Below are positions 19,193-29,780 of a stretch of 64,000 nt of DNA, piece after piece. The stretch is from Aldrovandia affinis (lineage: Eukaryota > Chordata > Actinopteri > Notacanthiformes > Halosauridae). Within the stretch, counting starts at the first letter, position 1, and every line of letters begins with the position of its first letter. The translations under genes and the position numbers were made by a program. The DNA is taken from the NCBI GenBank assembly GCA_029706075.1, contig JAINUG010000135.1, positions 62,001 through 126,000 on the forward strand. The letters are read 5' to 3'. A model generated the notes under the pieces. It made no database searches. It saw only the letters and a list, made by a program, of their open reading frames with translations, and was not told the origin of the DNA.

Positions 19193-22100
19193 CTGGTACA
19201 TTGTTGAAAGGTCTAGCCTGTTCTTTGCGCATGACCGTGGGCTGCTAGTCAGAAACAAAGCCTGACAACCACTTAACGACATCCTTGCTGTGAGTTACCT
19301 TCCCAGCGCAATCTGCTCGTGCATGTGTTTGTACGTATGTGTATGTCGGGGGGTGTGTGTATCTTTTTGCCCCTCCCACCCCAGAACCCAATACCAAGGA
19401 ATTAAGACTGCTAAGTCTGTGTTAATTCTCTTCTAAATCTGGGTCCCCAACCTGACTGAATTCAGCCGCTTAACAAGCTGCCAGCCAAATTACACTGTGA
19501 ATTATGGGACCAGAGGGGTCTTATGGAAAATGCACCTCTGGCAGTTTCAACGTGCGCCGCAGATTCGGGCCGGCGTGCGTCGCGATAAGCGGGATGACAG
19601 GCCGGAGGGGACGTGCGCGCTGTCCTCACCACAGGCGGCAGCAGCGCCGGGCGGCCCATAGCCATGGCACGAAGACATCGTTAAACGCTCTGCGCGAATC
19701 GGTGCCCGGGGGAGGTCAAAGGTCAAAAAAGCATCATTGTTTTTTCAGTCGGCTGAGCGATTGCGCTGCCATATCTCAGAGAGCCAGCCTTTTCTCTTCC
19801 GCCCGCCTGTCCACTCCGTCATTTTCAGGCTCCCCTCCCCTTTGCATTCATTTTCTGCCCCAATTATTTTGATGTGCACCTGTGCGTGGCATTGGGGAAG
19901 GTAAATGAATGAGGCGGCCATTTATTTACACTGACAGCGTGGTTTAGTGCATGCTCTGCTGCCGTGAGGAGTATGCATGCGGTAGCTGCGTTGTATTTGT
20001 CCCGAAAACAGGAAATGTCCCATGTACTACACATACACAAAAGCGTATTTTTTCCACCGTGGGTTCTACCTGTCTGAGTCTGTAGTGAGTTGCTGAGACA
20101 CCGGTTTTCTGGTCTAGTTTATTGAGGGGAAGGCCTTTTTCTTATTAAACTGCTCTATAATGACAATAACAAGGCCAGGGTGGTATCTGCACATCCACTG
20201 TAATAAAATCTGATTGTATCAAGGAGCTTTTTTTTTTTTTCTTTCTTCCTTTTTATATGATTGCAATATAGTGAGATATTTAAAAAAAACATAGTCGGGT
20301 AAGCTGTAATTGTGCACAGGTTTGGAATATTAATGCGGAGGACGAGATGTGCAACCATTTCGAGACAGTTTGCTGATGAACGATCACTGACTCAGTAGAG
20401 CAGTATTTGCATTGGAGGGGAAAATGTTATACAAGATTCATAGTGGTGCAGCAGGGATTTTTTTAATATCCCCGACTGCAAAAACAGATATTCATTTCCA
20501 GTGTAGTAATCTACAGCCTCGGCAGTGCTAAAAGTCAAACGCGACATTCTTTTTGTTATTGTTGTTCTTTTTATTAGCTTTTTTTTCGAGTTTTATTTAT
20601 TTATGTTTTTTTTTTTTCTTTTCAATTTTATTATAGGGGTATTTCAGCTGAACAATATTATTTATGTGTTTTCTATATCGGGCCAGTGCTCAGTTCAATA
20701 GTGTTTCTGATTTTTATTCTGTGGTATAGAGCTGTTACTTTAATGTCCCCATCAATTTCAAAGTGACAGCTATTAACAGAGCAACCAAGCCCCAATACTG
20801 CTCTGTAGAAAAGAAAAATACACTCACAGAACCTACAGCTAGGACTCCGTTGGCGTAATAAGGTTATATCTACTGATTAGCTGTAAATTTTTTACAAGAG
20901 TGTACAATAATGACTACTGGAACCTTGAAGCTCAGTCCCTTGAGTCAAAAACAGCAGTGCCTCTTACTCGGCAATGTAATAAATAGCAATTATGGTGAGA
21001 AATTATGTTTAATATTGCAGTTTTCAAAAATGTTATTAAATAAGCCAGAATGAATTGAGACCAGATATTCAATTTAGATAACAATAAAGAAAGATATTGT
21101 TTTTAAAAATGGTTGCAAGCTGCTTCTCTGAATTCTCTTCTTGTAATTATTTTCTGCGGTCGTAGCGTCATCACTCTTCCAGTTTGTCTGAAGTGGAGGA
21201 AATAAGGCCGTATTGTCTGGAGCATATATTTTTTTTACAGTTGTGTCGGGCTCGTATGGATATACCGTAAATGTGATTCTTACACATGATGTGCAGGGCA
21301 TAGCTGACTGAACGTGCCTCGTAATTATGTCAGTAGTGCTTTGACCTTTTCTGAAGTAAAATTCTACAGTGTACTGTCACTTGCACTTTGATAAATATGT
21401 CTCATGCAGTTTGCGTAGCGCCCAATGCGTTCAGATGCGTGGATTGCGCAGCTGATGAACTCAAACTCGCTGTAGCGCAAAAGAGTGAGCTTGTCAAAAT
21501 AAATCACACACATCTGTGTTTGGCGGAGCGCTCCTCTAAAAAGCCATAATTTGATTTGCGTCTCTATTCATACTTTAAATATGCTCGAAAAATGCATTGC
21601 TTTGAATCGCTGTCGCCACAATTTGGACCTGTGTCTTGAGCTGAAGTGGCGCTGATGGTGAACTTCAGCAAAGAGGGCTGAATGAATGGGAGACACGCTG
21701 ACATGTTTTTCTGAAATGCTCTATGGAATGTTCAGGGTCGGTTACAGTCTGGTTAGAATGACACTGCAGCGCTACAGATTCTGAAAACCAATGTTGCTAA
21801 CGCTGGTAAAAACAAATTTTCAGTCTATTCGCTGTCTAAAATGAAAATAATCTTTGTGATTATTATTCAAAAATTTGATATATATATAAAGATACTCCTC
21901 TCATCTGTGGGAGCATTGCCATTATAAGGAAAAACAAACACACAGTATTGAGCACACAGCAGGAACCTGAAAGCACACTTGTAAAATCAATTTAAGATGA
22001 GCAAAGCATGTTTTATTGGTGGGTGTGGAGGTGAGTTCTGTAGTGGTGGGTATTTGTTGCTGTTGGTGGTGTTTTTTTTTTAAACATCAGGTCTTTGTTA

Positions 22101-22195
22101 TTCCTGATTGCATCTTCACAGCAACAGCATTTGCAAGCCCCACAGCGGTTGAATTAGCATCATTCAGCAACTTCAAACACCCCTGAGCAGGTCCC
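19193..22195. other. Unique sequence, no gene seen
   Basis: 19500-19700 is GC- and CpG-rich. 20735-20990 and 21400-21660 are complex A/T-leaning stretches with TAAT motifs. Short poly-T runs at 20227-20240 and 20605-20620. No exon, repeat family or RNA gene recognised. Confidence 0.45.
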
Positions 22196-22240
22196 AGCCC
22201 GGAGCAACAGACTTCGGCTGCCACCGCTGTACCCAAAAGA

Positions 22241-22303
22241 AACATGGGAGGGAGGGTGGAGGGACGGGGCGGGCGGGCGGGCAGGCGGGCGGGCGGGGGA
22301 GGT
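22241..22303. repeat. GGGC/GGGAG low-complexity tract
   Basis: GGGAGGGAGGGTGGAGGGAC followed by repeated GGGC units; a potential G-quadruplex region on the plus strand. Confidence 0.85.
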
Positions 22304-22324
22304 TACTCGCCCTCCTTCCATTTA

Positions 22325-22600
22325 GCCTAGGTCCCTAGACACATTCTAAAAAGGCTGAAGTAATTGCTCATTTAATCTCCAGGTACACATGAGAAGCGAA
22401 ACAGAGAGCTGAGTGTCTCTATTTGGTCTGTCATCATTATTGCCTAATAACACCGGCATGTACAGGCCATCTTCATGTTTCTCTTTTTATTAATTATCTA
22501 AAATATGATTAGATTATTTAGAGCGTGGTCATATCTGGCTCCTGTTGCCACTCTAGCACGATCTTTCGGATAGCATTTGTTAGCATGTCGTTACCCTCTG
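22325..22600. promoter_or_regulatory. Candidate conserved non-coding element
   Basis: Complex sequence with CTGAAGTAATTGCTCATTTA, TCATTATTGCCTAATAAC, TTATTAATTATC and GATTAGATTATTTAGAGC, i.e. many homeodomain cores over 275 bp, without open frames. It is one of the stronger candidates in the window on composition alone. Confidence 0.35.
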
Positions 22601-23254
22601 GTTTGATATAACTTTTCGGGAGAATACTAATATTATATTTTACCTGACTATGTTTTGTGAACCAATACTGTCTTTTTTTAATCAATAACTTCAGCCAAAA
22701 ACTGAAGATTGTCTATCATATTTTGAAGTTTGTTCAATTTTCTACTAGTACATTTTTAAAGTTAAGAGTACTGTGCGCAATAGCTGGGGATTTTATTATT
22801 TTTAATTTAGAATTCTTAATAAAGGAATTCTTTATGCAATTGTACATGTTGTCTTCTCACCAGAACCTTGAGCTTTGAATTAGTCTTTATTTTGCAGAGC
22901 CAAAGCTGTGAGCCCACCTCATTGGCTCACAAGCACACATTTGTTTTCAGCAAACAAGCGCTTTTTCCAACGGCCTTGAAAACGGCTTTTCATTTGACCA
23001 GTGCTTGCAAAATCAATATTTTGGTCACTATTTTTTACAATTATTATTTATTTTTTTATCCGAGCTTGTTTCTTCATGCCCCAAGGTCGTGCACCAAGCT
23101 CTGCTTCTTGGAAATGTTGAATTATGAGACCTTGAGGAATTTAAAGAGTTTTGATACCGCCTCGTTATCTTCTGTCATACTTCAGAATGACAGAGGAAAT
23201 GTTTGCTCATTTCAAACAACCAAATGGGGCCTTACATTTTGAGACAACAAGTTT
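22601..23254. other. A/T-rich unique sequence
   Basis: No gene or recognised repeat. Confidence 0.45.
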
Positions 23255-23292
23255 TATATATATATATATATATATATACATATATGTATATA
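23255..23292. repeat. (TA)n microsatellite
   Basis: TATATATA with a few CATATATG interruptions, next to a Tc1-like fragment. Confidence 0.95.
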
Positions 23293-23545
23293 TGGAACTC
23301 TATTGGAAGGATGCAACACCATTCGTCAATGAGGAATTTCATCATTTGGTGTTTTGTTGATGACGGTGGAAAATTCTCAGGCACCGCTCCAGAATCTGAG
23401 CTAATTCTGAATCATGGTTACTGAGAAGGCCATGGAATGGTTTTCATTCTCATCAAACCATTCAGTGACCACTCGTGCCCTGTGGATGGTGGCATTGTCA
23501 TCCTGGAAGAGACCACTCCCACCAGGATAGAATTGCTTCACCATG
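23293..23545 (-). mobile_element. Tc1-like fragment, family 'CAGGTAACTGCC'
   Basis: An internal and C-terminal portion of the transposase region on the minus strand, without termini. It contains the blocks TTTGGTGTTTTGTTGATG and CCGCTCCAGAATC that also occur at 1-72, and the GTGACCACTCGTGCCCTGTG block shared with 1280-1310. Unlike the first copy it is not split by the LTR, so it documents the pre-insertion layout. Frameshifts and stops are present. Confidence 0.8.
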
Positions 23546-24240
23546 GGATGAAGGTGATTGCTCAGAACGCTGAAAGGCTGTAGGCCCTCAGTTTGGAGTC
23601 ACGAGGAGTCTCCACGGTCGGCCTTGTGCAATCGCTTCATGACATTCTCTCCCACCGTGGCCTTGGCCCAATTGTGCCAAGGGCCTTTTGTTAGGGCCAT
23701 CTCCATACGTTTTTTTATTTTTTATAGTGCATTTGTCACCTCCTCGCCACGGATTTAGCACGTCTGACGGGGTGGCGGTGGTGTCTGTGGAGGACGAGGA
23801 GGTGGCGGAGGAGTTGTGCATCCGTACCGTTCTGCCCTGGTCAGGCCGTGGCGGTCAGCTCGTCCTCATCAATGTCAGGGGCGCCGTTTACTCGTCTGAT
23901 CCTCCAGCAGGCCCCCGAGCCTGGGCGGAACAGCTCCCGGTTTGATCAGCTTTTTAGAGTCAGCTTAATCTTGTCAGCCTTGACAATGAGACCTGGTCTC
24001 TTCTGTTCTTTTTTTTCCAGTGGTGGGATGATCGGCCAGCGTCTCCCGCTATTCAAACAGCCCCTGGATTCTCCCGGAATCCATAATCATTTTCTATTAA
24101 GCATTTAAACGTATCCAACAATTTGAAGTTAAGGCAATGATCTGCATTCATCCTAACATAAGCCGGCCGAGGCGAATACAAAACGGTCCTGCTAAAATCC
24201 AATAGCCCCTTTTTTAACTACCTAAGATATGCATAAAGGA
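23546..24240. other. Unique sequence
   Basis: 23940-24110 and 24120-24240 contain complex motifs (TTTAGAGTCAGCTTAATC, TTGAAGTTAAGGCAATG) and could be regulatory. An open frame at 23688-23945 (85 residues) shows nothing recognisable. Confidence 0.4.
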
Positions 24241-24242
24241 GA

Positions 24243-24244
<2 letters not shown>

Positions 24245-24280
<36 letters not shown>
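24245..24280. repeat. Run of 36 consecutive G
   Basis: An uninterrupted poly-G run. Length may be affected by sequencing or assembly of homopolymers. Confidence 0.9.
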
Positions 24281-24283
<3 letters not shown>

Positions 24284-24352
24284 CTTCTCTGTTGAAAGAG
24301 ACTGGAGACAAAAATATATTCTTTCTGAGGATTCTGGGAAGGCTCAGCTAAG

Positions 24353-24403
<51 letters not shown>

Positions 24404-24405
24404 CA
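24353..24405. repeat. (GA)n microsatellite
   Basis: About 50 bp of GAGAGA with two interruptions, 70 bp after the poly-G run. Confidence 0.95.
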
Positions 24406-26285
24406 GAAAACAAAGCTGCAGGAACCAGAATTACCACAAGGCTTTTAAAAATCCTCAACAGTGGGCACTTAATGGAGCGATTTGCAATGGAGGATTCCTT
24501 TCAGTAAATTAGCTGTGCAGAAAGACTGTGGCTAAGGATAGATGATTGAGAGAGTGCCGTTCTGCTCTGGAAAAAAATCGCAGATTCAGTCCAAACGAAG
24601 AATTCCGTTTAATACATAGTGATGAACCCGATTTTCATGGTCTTAAAGCAAACAACAAACGCTAGGGGGGTAATTTACCATGGGCTGGATTTAGCTATAT
24701 TTCAGTATGGCTGGGGTTCTCTCTGGTGTTTAGACACACTCCAGGTAAGATTAAAACCAGTTCCAAGGTTTCTGTCTGGCGACTTACTTTCCAGTACGGT
24801 ACTCAACATGGCCGAAGCCTGACCAGCTTACAGACTGGCAAATAATAAGTTGCGGAAAAGAAAACTATGAAATTAACAATCACCACATTAATCCATCAGC
24901 TATTAATAGCCTCATCAGAATGGATCACAACAGAATGCTACTCGACTGAGCTGTATTAAGAGCTTCCTTGTAGGGGCGGGCACTGAAGGGCAGTTGACCA
25001 ATGATGTTGCCAGAATGGGTCTGGGGGCGGCGACACCAGTGGAAATTTGATGAAAGCATGCACCGGCCTTGAGCCAGCGCAGTACACTCCAACCAAACAT
25101 GAATGGGGCCAGTGAGAATGCAGGTGAGCATGCTATTTAACTATGCTTTATTTAATCATGCATAATCAACAAATAAATGACATCAGAAATGTTAAAACCC
25201 ACAAAAAATACTTTTCTCTTTTCAGTCCCGCTCATCTTCAACTAAAACTTGAGGTAGAAAGGCAAGCATAGGGATGGCACTGAGAGTATGTTGCAGTAAA
25301 GCTTTGAAACATTACCCTACCCAGTCCGCGTGCAACCACGATACCTCACCAACTGCCACGACCTGGAGTGTCGCATCTGAATGGTGGCCTTAAAGGTATA
25401 CTCAGGTCACAATGTATAATATGATATGTGTGAAAGGCATTAATGCTGAGATCAATTCTTCCAAAGGGTTGTTAACTGAGAGCTGATCCCTCAGTCCCCA
25501 ACCCCCCAACCCCAGATTCATGACTGCTGATCATATGACTGGAACTGAAGAAGCTCTAAGCTGTTACTAGAAGTCATGGGGAGGAAATATATTTAATTTT
25601 CCATCCATGGGCTACCGATTGCTTGAAGACACCAATCAGGCTATTGGTATGCATCGTGTGAACATACCGTACAGATGTGAGCTCCATGCACGGTTTATAT
25701 TTAGCAAAATTCTTCTTACTTACTGCCTGTAACCATCCACTTCCTCCGACTGGCACAGTTGCTACCTCAGTCATCAGAAGTGTGGAGGGGATTAGCGCCA
25801 GGCTAACTGTGCTTTGAAGGCATCAGGAACCATCAACAGCCATCAGGGTAATGTTTCATACATTATGAAAGAGCATATCAAATTACAGATCAGAATGCCC
25901 CCTTTAACCCACAGTTATATTTTTGTTATACAAATTTGTTTTTTCATTTTTAGGGACTGGGAATATGTATAAAACTTTAATTTGATGCAAACTGATCTGC
26001 TAAACTGTAGTGTGATTTTATGAGAGAGAAAAAGTACGTAGTGGGAGTTTTTCCTGTCGCTTTGGCTGTCAAACACAGTAACAGCAATCAAAGCTTTCAA
26101 ATTTTTTGATTGCGTAAAACTGAATGCGATCTATAAAGAAGACCTAGCCTAGCCTAGCCTTTAAGAGGTGGGTGAAAAGTGTGGTTTTGTGAGTGAAAAG
26201 AATGATCATTCGACCATGTGATCTAAAAGAGGCGTGCTAATGATTCTAGACTTCCAGAAAAAGGATTGATCATTTGAAATACTTC
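24406..26285. other. Unique sequence, no gene seen
   Basis: No exon or family recognised. A short CCTAG tandem (CTAGCCTAGCCTAGCC) at 26145-26160. Confidence 0.45.
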
Positions 26286-26299
26286 TTGAAGAGAAGATA

Positions 26300-27318
26300 A
26301 ATCAAATAAAAATATCATAGTGGAATTGTCGGTTCACGCACGATTCACGCACATCCACAAATGTATGCTTTTTCTGTGTTGTTTTTGGGAACAAAATGTA
26401 GTCCCCATTACTCCCGAGATAGTCCCTCCCAAAAGGGCTAACAGTGGGCTCTTCCACAGGAAAGAGGGGTAAATAGAACAACATCTTATTGGAATCAAGT
26501 TTGCTTGTTTGTCTGGACATCAGACGCATCGGACACAATGACTCCCACGAGATGGCTGCCCATACCACACTAGGTCCACCACCATGTTTAACAGTCGGGA
26601 ACAGGCAATGTGGTTTTAAGGCTTCCTTTAGCTTTCTACAAACATAAACCTGTGAAGATGTAGGACAAAGAGTAAAATGACTTATCAGATCATATTACTT
26701 TCTTCCACTGCTCAGAAGTCCCGGTTTTGTGGTCATTACACCAGGTTATACATTGTTGCGCATTGGCCTTGACTACAAGTGGTTTTCGAATGGCAGTTCT
26801 ACTCTAAGTACTTTAAGTATCATCTTTGTGAAGCTGATGACGTAGTTTTTGTTGAGACTGGGTCACAGAGTGTACAGAGTGTAGATTCAGTTCTGTGGTA
26901 ATTTATGAGGCTGTTGTCTTTTGGTTTTTAACAACTATGCTGTTAAGTGTCTGTCTATCCCTGTCTGTGAGCTTCGACTTACAACTACTGTTCCTCTTTC
27001 CTGATGCACCTTTTCCTTGTTTGGCAGATGCCGTTATGATTTTTGACACTGTTCCCCTTGATAAATTAAATAATTCAGCAGTTTCTGTGAATGACGCACC
27101 TGCAATTTGAACACCAGCTATTTGACCTCTTTCAAAATCTGATAGATCTCTCATGTTGCTTTAAAAACTCGCATAGTAAAGTGTAAACTCTCTTATATAG
27201 CAGAAACCTATCAGTCATTAGTATTGACATTAATATGAAACACATGTGTAGACTCCTTTTTAAATGCAAAAAAAAGCTATTTTTCATTTGGTGTTTACAT
27301 TATTTTGTCTACCCCCTG
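26300..27318 (-). mobile_element. Tc1-like element, family 'CAGGGGGTAGACAAAATAAT', 3' end lost
   Basis: The 5' terminus on the minus strand is CAGGGGGTAGACAAAATAAT, starting at 27318 beside a TA. Transposase coding follows from 27154. The opposite terminus is not visible and homology fades after about 26500, so the element is truncated. Confidence 0.8.
26302..27154 (-). pseudogene. Tc1-like transposase, frameshifted
   Basis: From 27154 the frame reads MRDLSDFERGQIAGVQIAGA, then a helix-turn-helix stretch TETAELFNLSRGTVSKIITA and the basic linker KSKLTDRDRQTLN, to 26903. Homology continues in other frames and reappears near 26568 as MVWAAISWESLCPM, the usual GGSVMVWAAISW segment. After that the sequence no longer matches, so the second Asp and final Glu of the DDE triad are missing. 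The first codons differ from the 1-1711 family, though both belong to the 'SDFERG' type of Tc1-like enzymes. Confidence 0.85.
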
Positions 27319-27320
27319 TA

Positions 27321-27789
27321 TCTACCCATACAAAAAAAGTTCCAAAGACCTTATTATTTAGTCATTCATTCGAAGAGGGGAAAGAAATTATGTTACAATA
27401 AAAAAAAGACTGGCATGCATTTCACAGGAATGAAGTGGCAAAAATATGGAGAAGATCTAATAATTTGACAGACAAAATTATTAGCATTATTCATCAAAAC
27501 GCTGCCTCCACAGTTTCAAATGTAATTAATATGAGCGAGGCAATGTACAGCATCCGTTAATATATCCGGCTGTCATGCGCTAAGCGAATTTCTTCAGCCC
27601 CTGTTGGGTCACATTAGGAGACACATTTGTTGCAGATAGGATGAAAGGGAAGCCAGGACGGGGCGAACCCTTTCAGTATGGAAATTCTGATGAGAAGCCA
27701 TTCTTTTTTATCATACTGCTCGATAGGAAAAATAGATGCAGAGCACGGATTGGCAAGTTGAACTTTGAGCAGGAGAGAACCCTACGGAG
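27321..27789. other. Unique A/T-rich sequence
   Basis: No gene seen between the Tc1-like element and the CR1-like LINE. Confidence 0.4.
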
Positions 27790-29780
27790 GAGAAAAAGTT
27801 AGTCTTGATATTCCCCATGGCATATGTCCAAGAATACTCAAAGAACCTGTGGAGATTATTTATAAACAACTGACCAATATTTTTATGAAATCCATAAACA
27901 CTGGAGAAATACCAGATGACTGGAAGCAAGGTAGTATAATTCCAATATATAAGAAGTACTGACTCAGGCCTGTCAGTTTAACTTTCATCTCATAAAATAC
28001 AGGAATGTATTATTAGGGACAGGTTGGAATTATTCCTTGAAAATAATAGTATAGCCAGGGATAGCCAACCTTTTCTTTTTTCAAGAGGAGGTCATGCCTA
28101 ACAGACCTCCTGGACTTCTTTGAGGAAGCTACAAGGTGTTCTGACTTGAACCAGGCTTATGATATTATATATTTGGATTTTCAAAAATCATTTGACAAAG
28201 TATTACAGTCATAGTCAAAATTAATTCAGTAGGAATTACAGGAGTTATTTCAGAATGGGTTCGAAATTGGCTGAAAGGGACAATGCAAAGAGTGATTGTA
28301 AGAGGGATCATACAGTATCTGACCATGGTTCTGGGGGCAGTGGAATCCTCCAGGGATCAGTGCTGGGACGAGGGTTACAAAACTACTGACATTCTAGAAA
28401 AGGGGAAACTTTCTATGGGAGTTTAGGAATTTATAGGAATTGAATGGGATTGTATAATACTAAAATGACACATATTGTTCGATACAAATGAAAACAGGCT
28501 TTTCAATCTTTATCAAAATGATTATATTGAACTTTGTAATTTGTAACATCCAATTAACATTATTAACAAAATCAAAAACGCCTGAATCCCCCTAAAAAAG
28601 AAAGAATCTCAGACTATGTAGACTAGAGAAATAAAGGGGGAAATTACTATCAATATTTAAATTTGTCTACAAATAACACAAACGTCAAAACAGAAATTGA
28701 AATGATGTATTGCATTACATTCATATATGCAAATAGACACACAGAGCATATATTCAGACACACAGAACTTTGTGATTATAAAAACAAACAATTCCAGAAG
28801 AAATAAAGGTAGAGCAAATACAAAATTGTTGAATTATTTAAGATAATTTGTTATTTAGTGATACATTTTTTTAAATGTTTTATTATTTGCTCTTCTTGAT
28901 GGGCAAAATTCCAAAGCTGACATTTTCCCATGGAAATGTACCAGTAACTTTCCACCCCTTTGCAACTTTAGTTGGGACCTCTCTTTTCCTTAAATGATCT
29001 TGATAGCGATGTTAGTAGCAAAATGGTTACATTTAAAGATGATACAAGACTTGAGGGGTTAGCAAAAATGTGGATTCTACTCACCTACTCCCAGATGATT
29101 TTAACTAAATCCAGAAGTGGGCAAATGACATTCAGTATAGCTTAATGTCAGTAGCAAAGTTATGCATGTGTGAAATAAAAATATAAGACCAGAGTAGTGT
29201 ATGGGAGGAGCAAAATGTAGAATGTGTTCAATTTGACTTGACTTTACTTGGAGTAGTAATTGATTGAGGTCTATCAGGATCTAAGTATTGTACTGTAGCA
29301 GTAAAAAGGGCCGACATGATCCTGGGATATATAGCAAAAGGTATTGAGTATCAAAGGAGGTTATACAGTTATTATATAATGCCTTTGTCAGTCCTCATTA
29401 GAGTATTGTGTGCAGTTCTGGGCTTCAGACTATAAGAAATATGTAGAAGCTCTTGAAAAAGTACAAAGAAAGGCAACAGAATTGGTTCCTGGTATGAAAG
29501 GTAAACGTTAAGACTTAAGACAGTAAATCTATTCAAGCTTAGCAAAATGAGACTAAGGGGGAGGATTTGATTGAGGTTCTCGAATTCCTAAAAGGCATTA
29601 ACAATGTGACCTACCAAAGAATTTTCAGGTTGAAGTGGAAATGAGTTAATGGTACATTCTGAAGTGATCTTGGGAAGTATTTTTGTACAAAGAGAGATTT
29701 CAATGCGTGGAGCAGCTTGCCAGGTTGTGCAGGTCAGGCAGAGACACTTGGGGTATTCAAATCCAGGCTTGATGGACCCG
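27790..29780 (+). mobile_element. Old CR1/Rex1-like LINE, degraded and interrupted
   Basis: Scattered frames spell a reverse transcriptase in the correct order: GICPRILKEPVEIIYKQLTNIF and TGEIPDDWKQGSIIPIYKK near 27815-27955, YLDFQKSFDKV near 28165-28200 (the first catalytic box), LQGSVLG near 28346-28368, FKDD near 29032 in place of the usual FADD, and a C-terminal LGVFKSRLDG near 29750. Many stops and frameshifts are present, so this is old. A 601-bp DNA element sits between LQGSVLG and the FKDD box. The end runs into the RTE-like LINE. Tail fragments of a CR1 family also occur at 39917-40039 and about 43740-43800. Confidence 0.82.
28370..28970. mobile_element. Non-autonomous hAT-like DNA element inside the CR1-like LINE
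   Basis: Left end GAGGGTTACAAAAC and right end CCCTTTGCAACTTTA give short inverted termini around GTTRCAAA. Flanks GCTGGGAC (28362-28369) and GTTGGGAC (28971-28978) match at 7 of 8 bases, the 8-bp duplication size of hAT elements. Removing it rejoins the LINE frame as VLG-P-LFSLNDLD. The 601-bp body is A/T-rich with no long open frame. Superfamily assignment rests on the duplication length. Confidence 0.75.

Noticed and set aside
19053-19207. Ser/Leu-rich protein with possible membrane segment
   Set aside because: It is a translation of a CT-repeat tract.
23688-23945. 85-codon frame with an acidic VEDEEVAEE stretch
   Set aside because: Begins in a Tc1-adjacent region and shows no match to a known family; conservation evidence would be needed.
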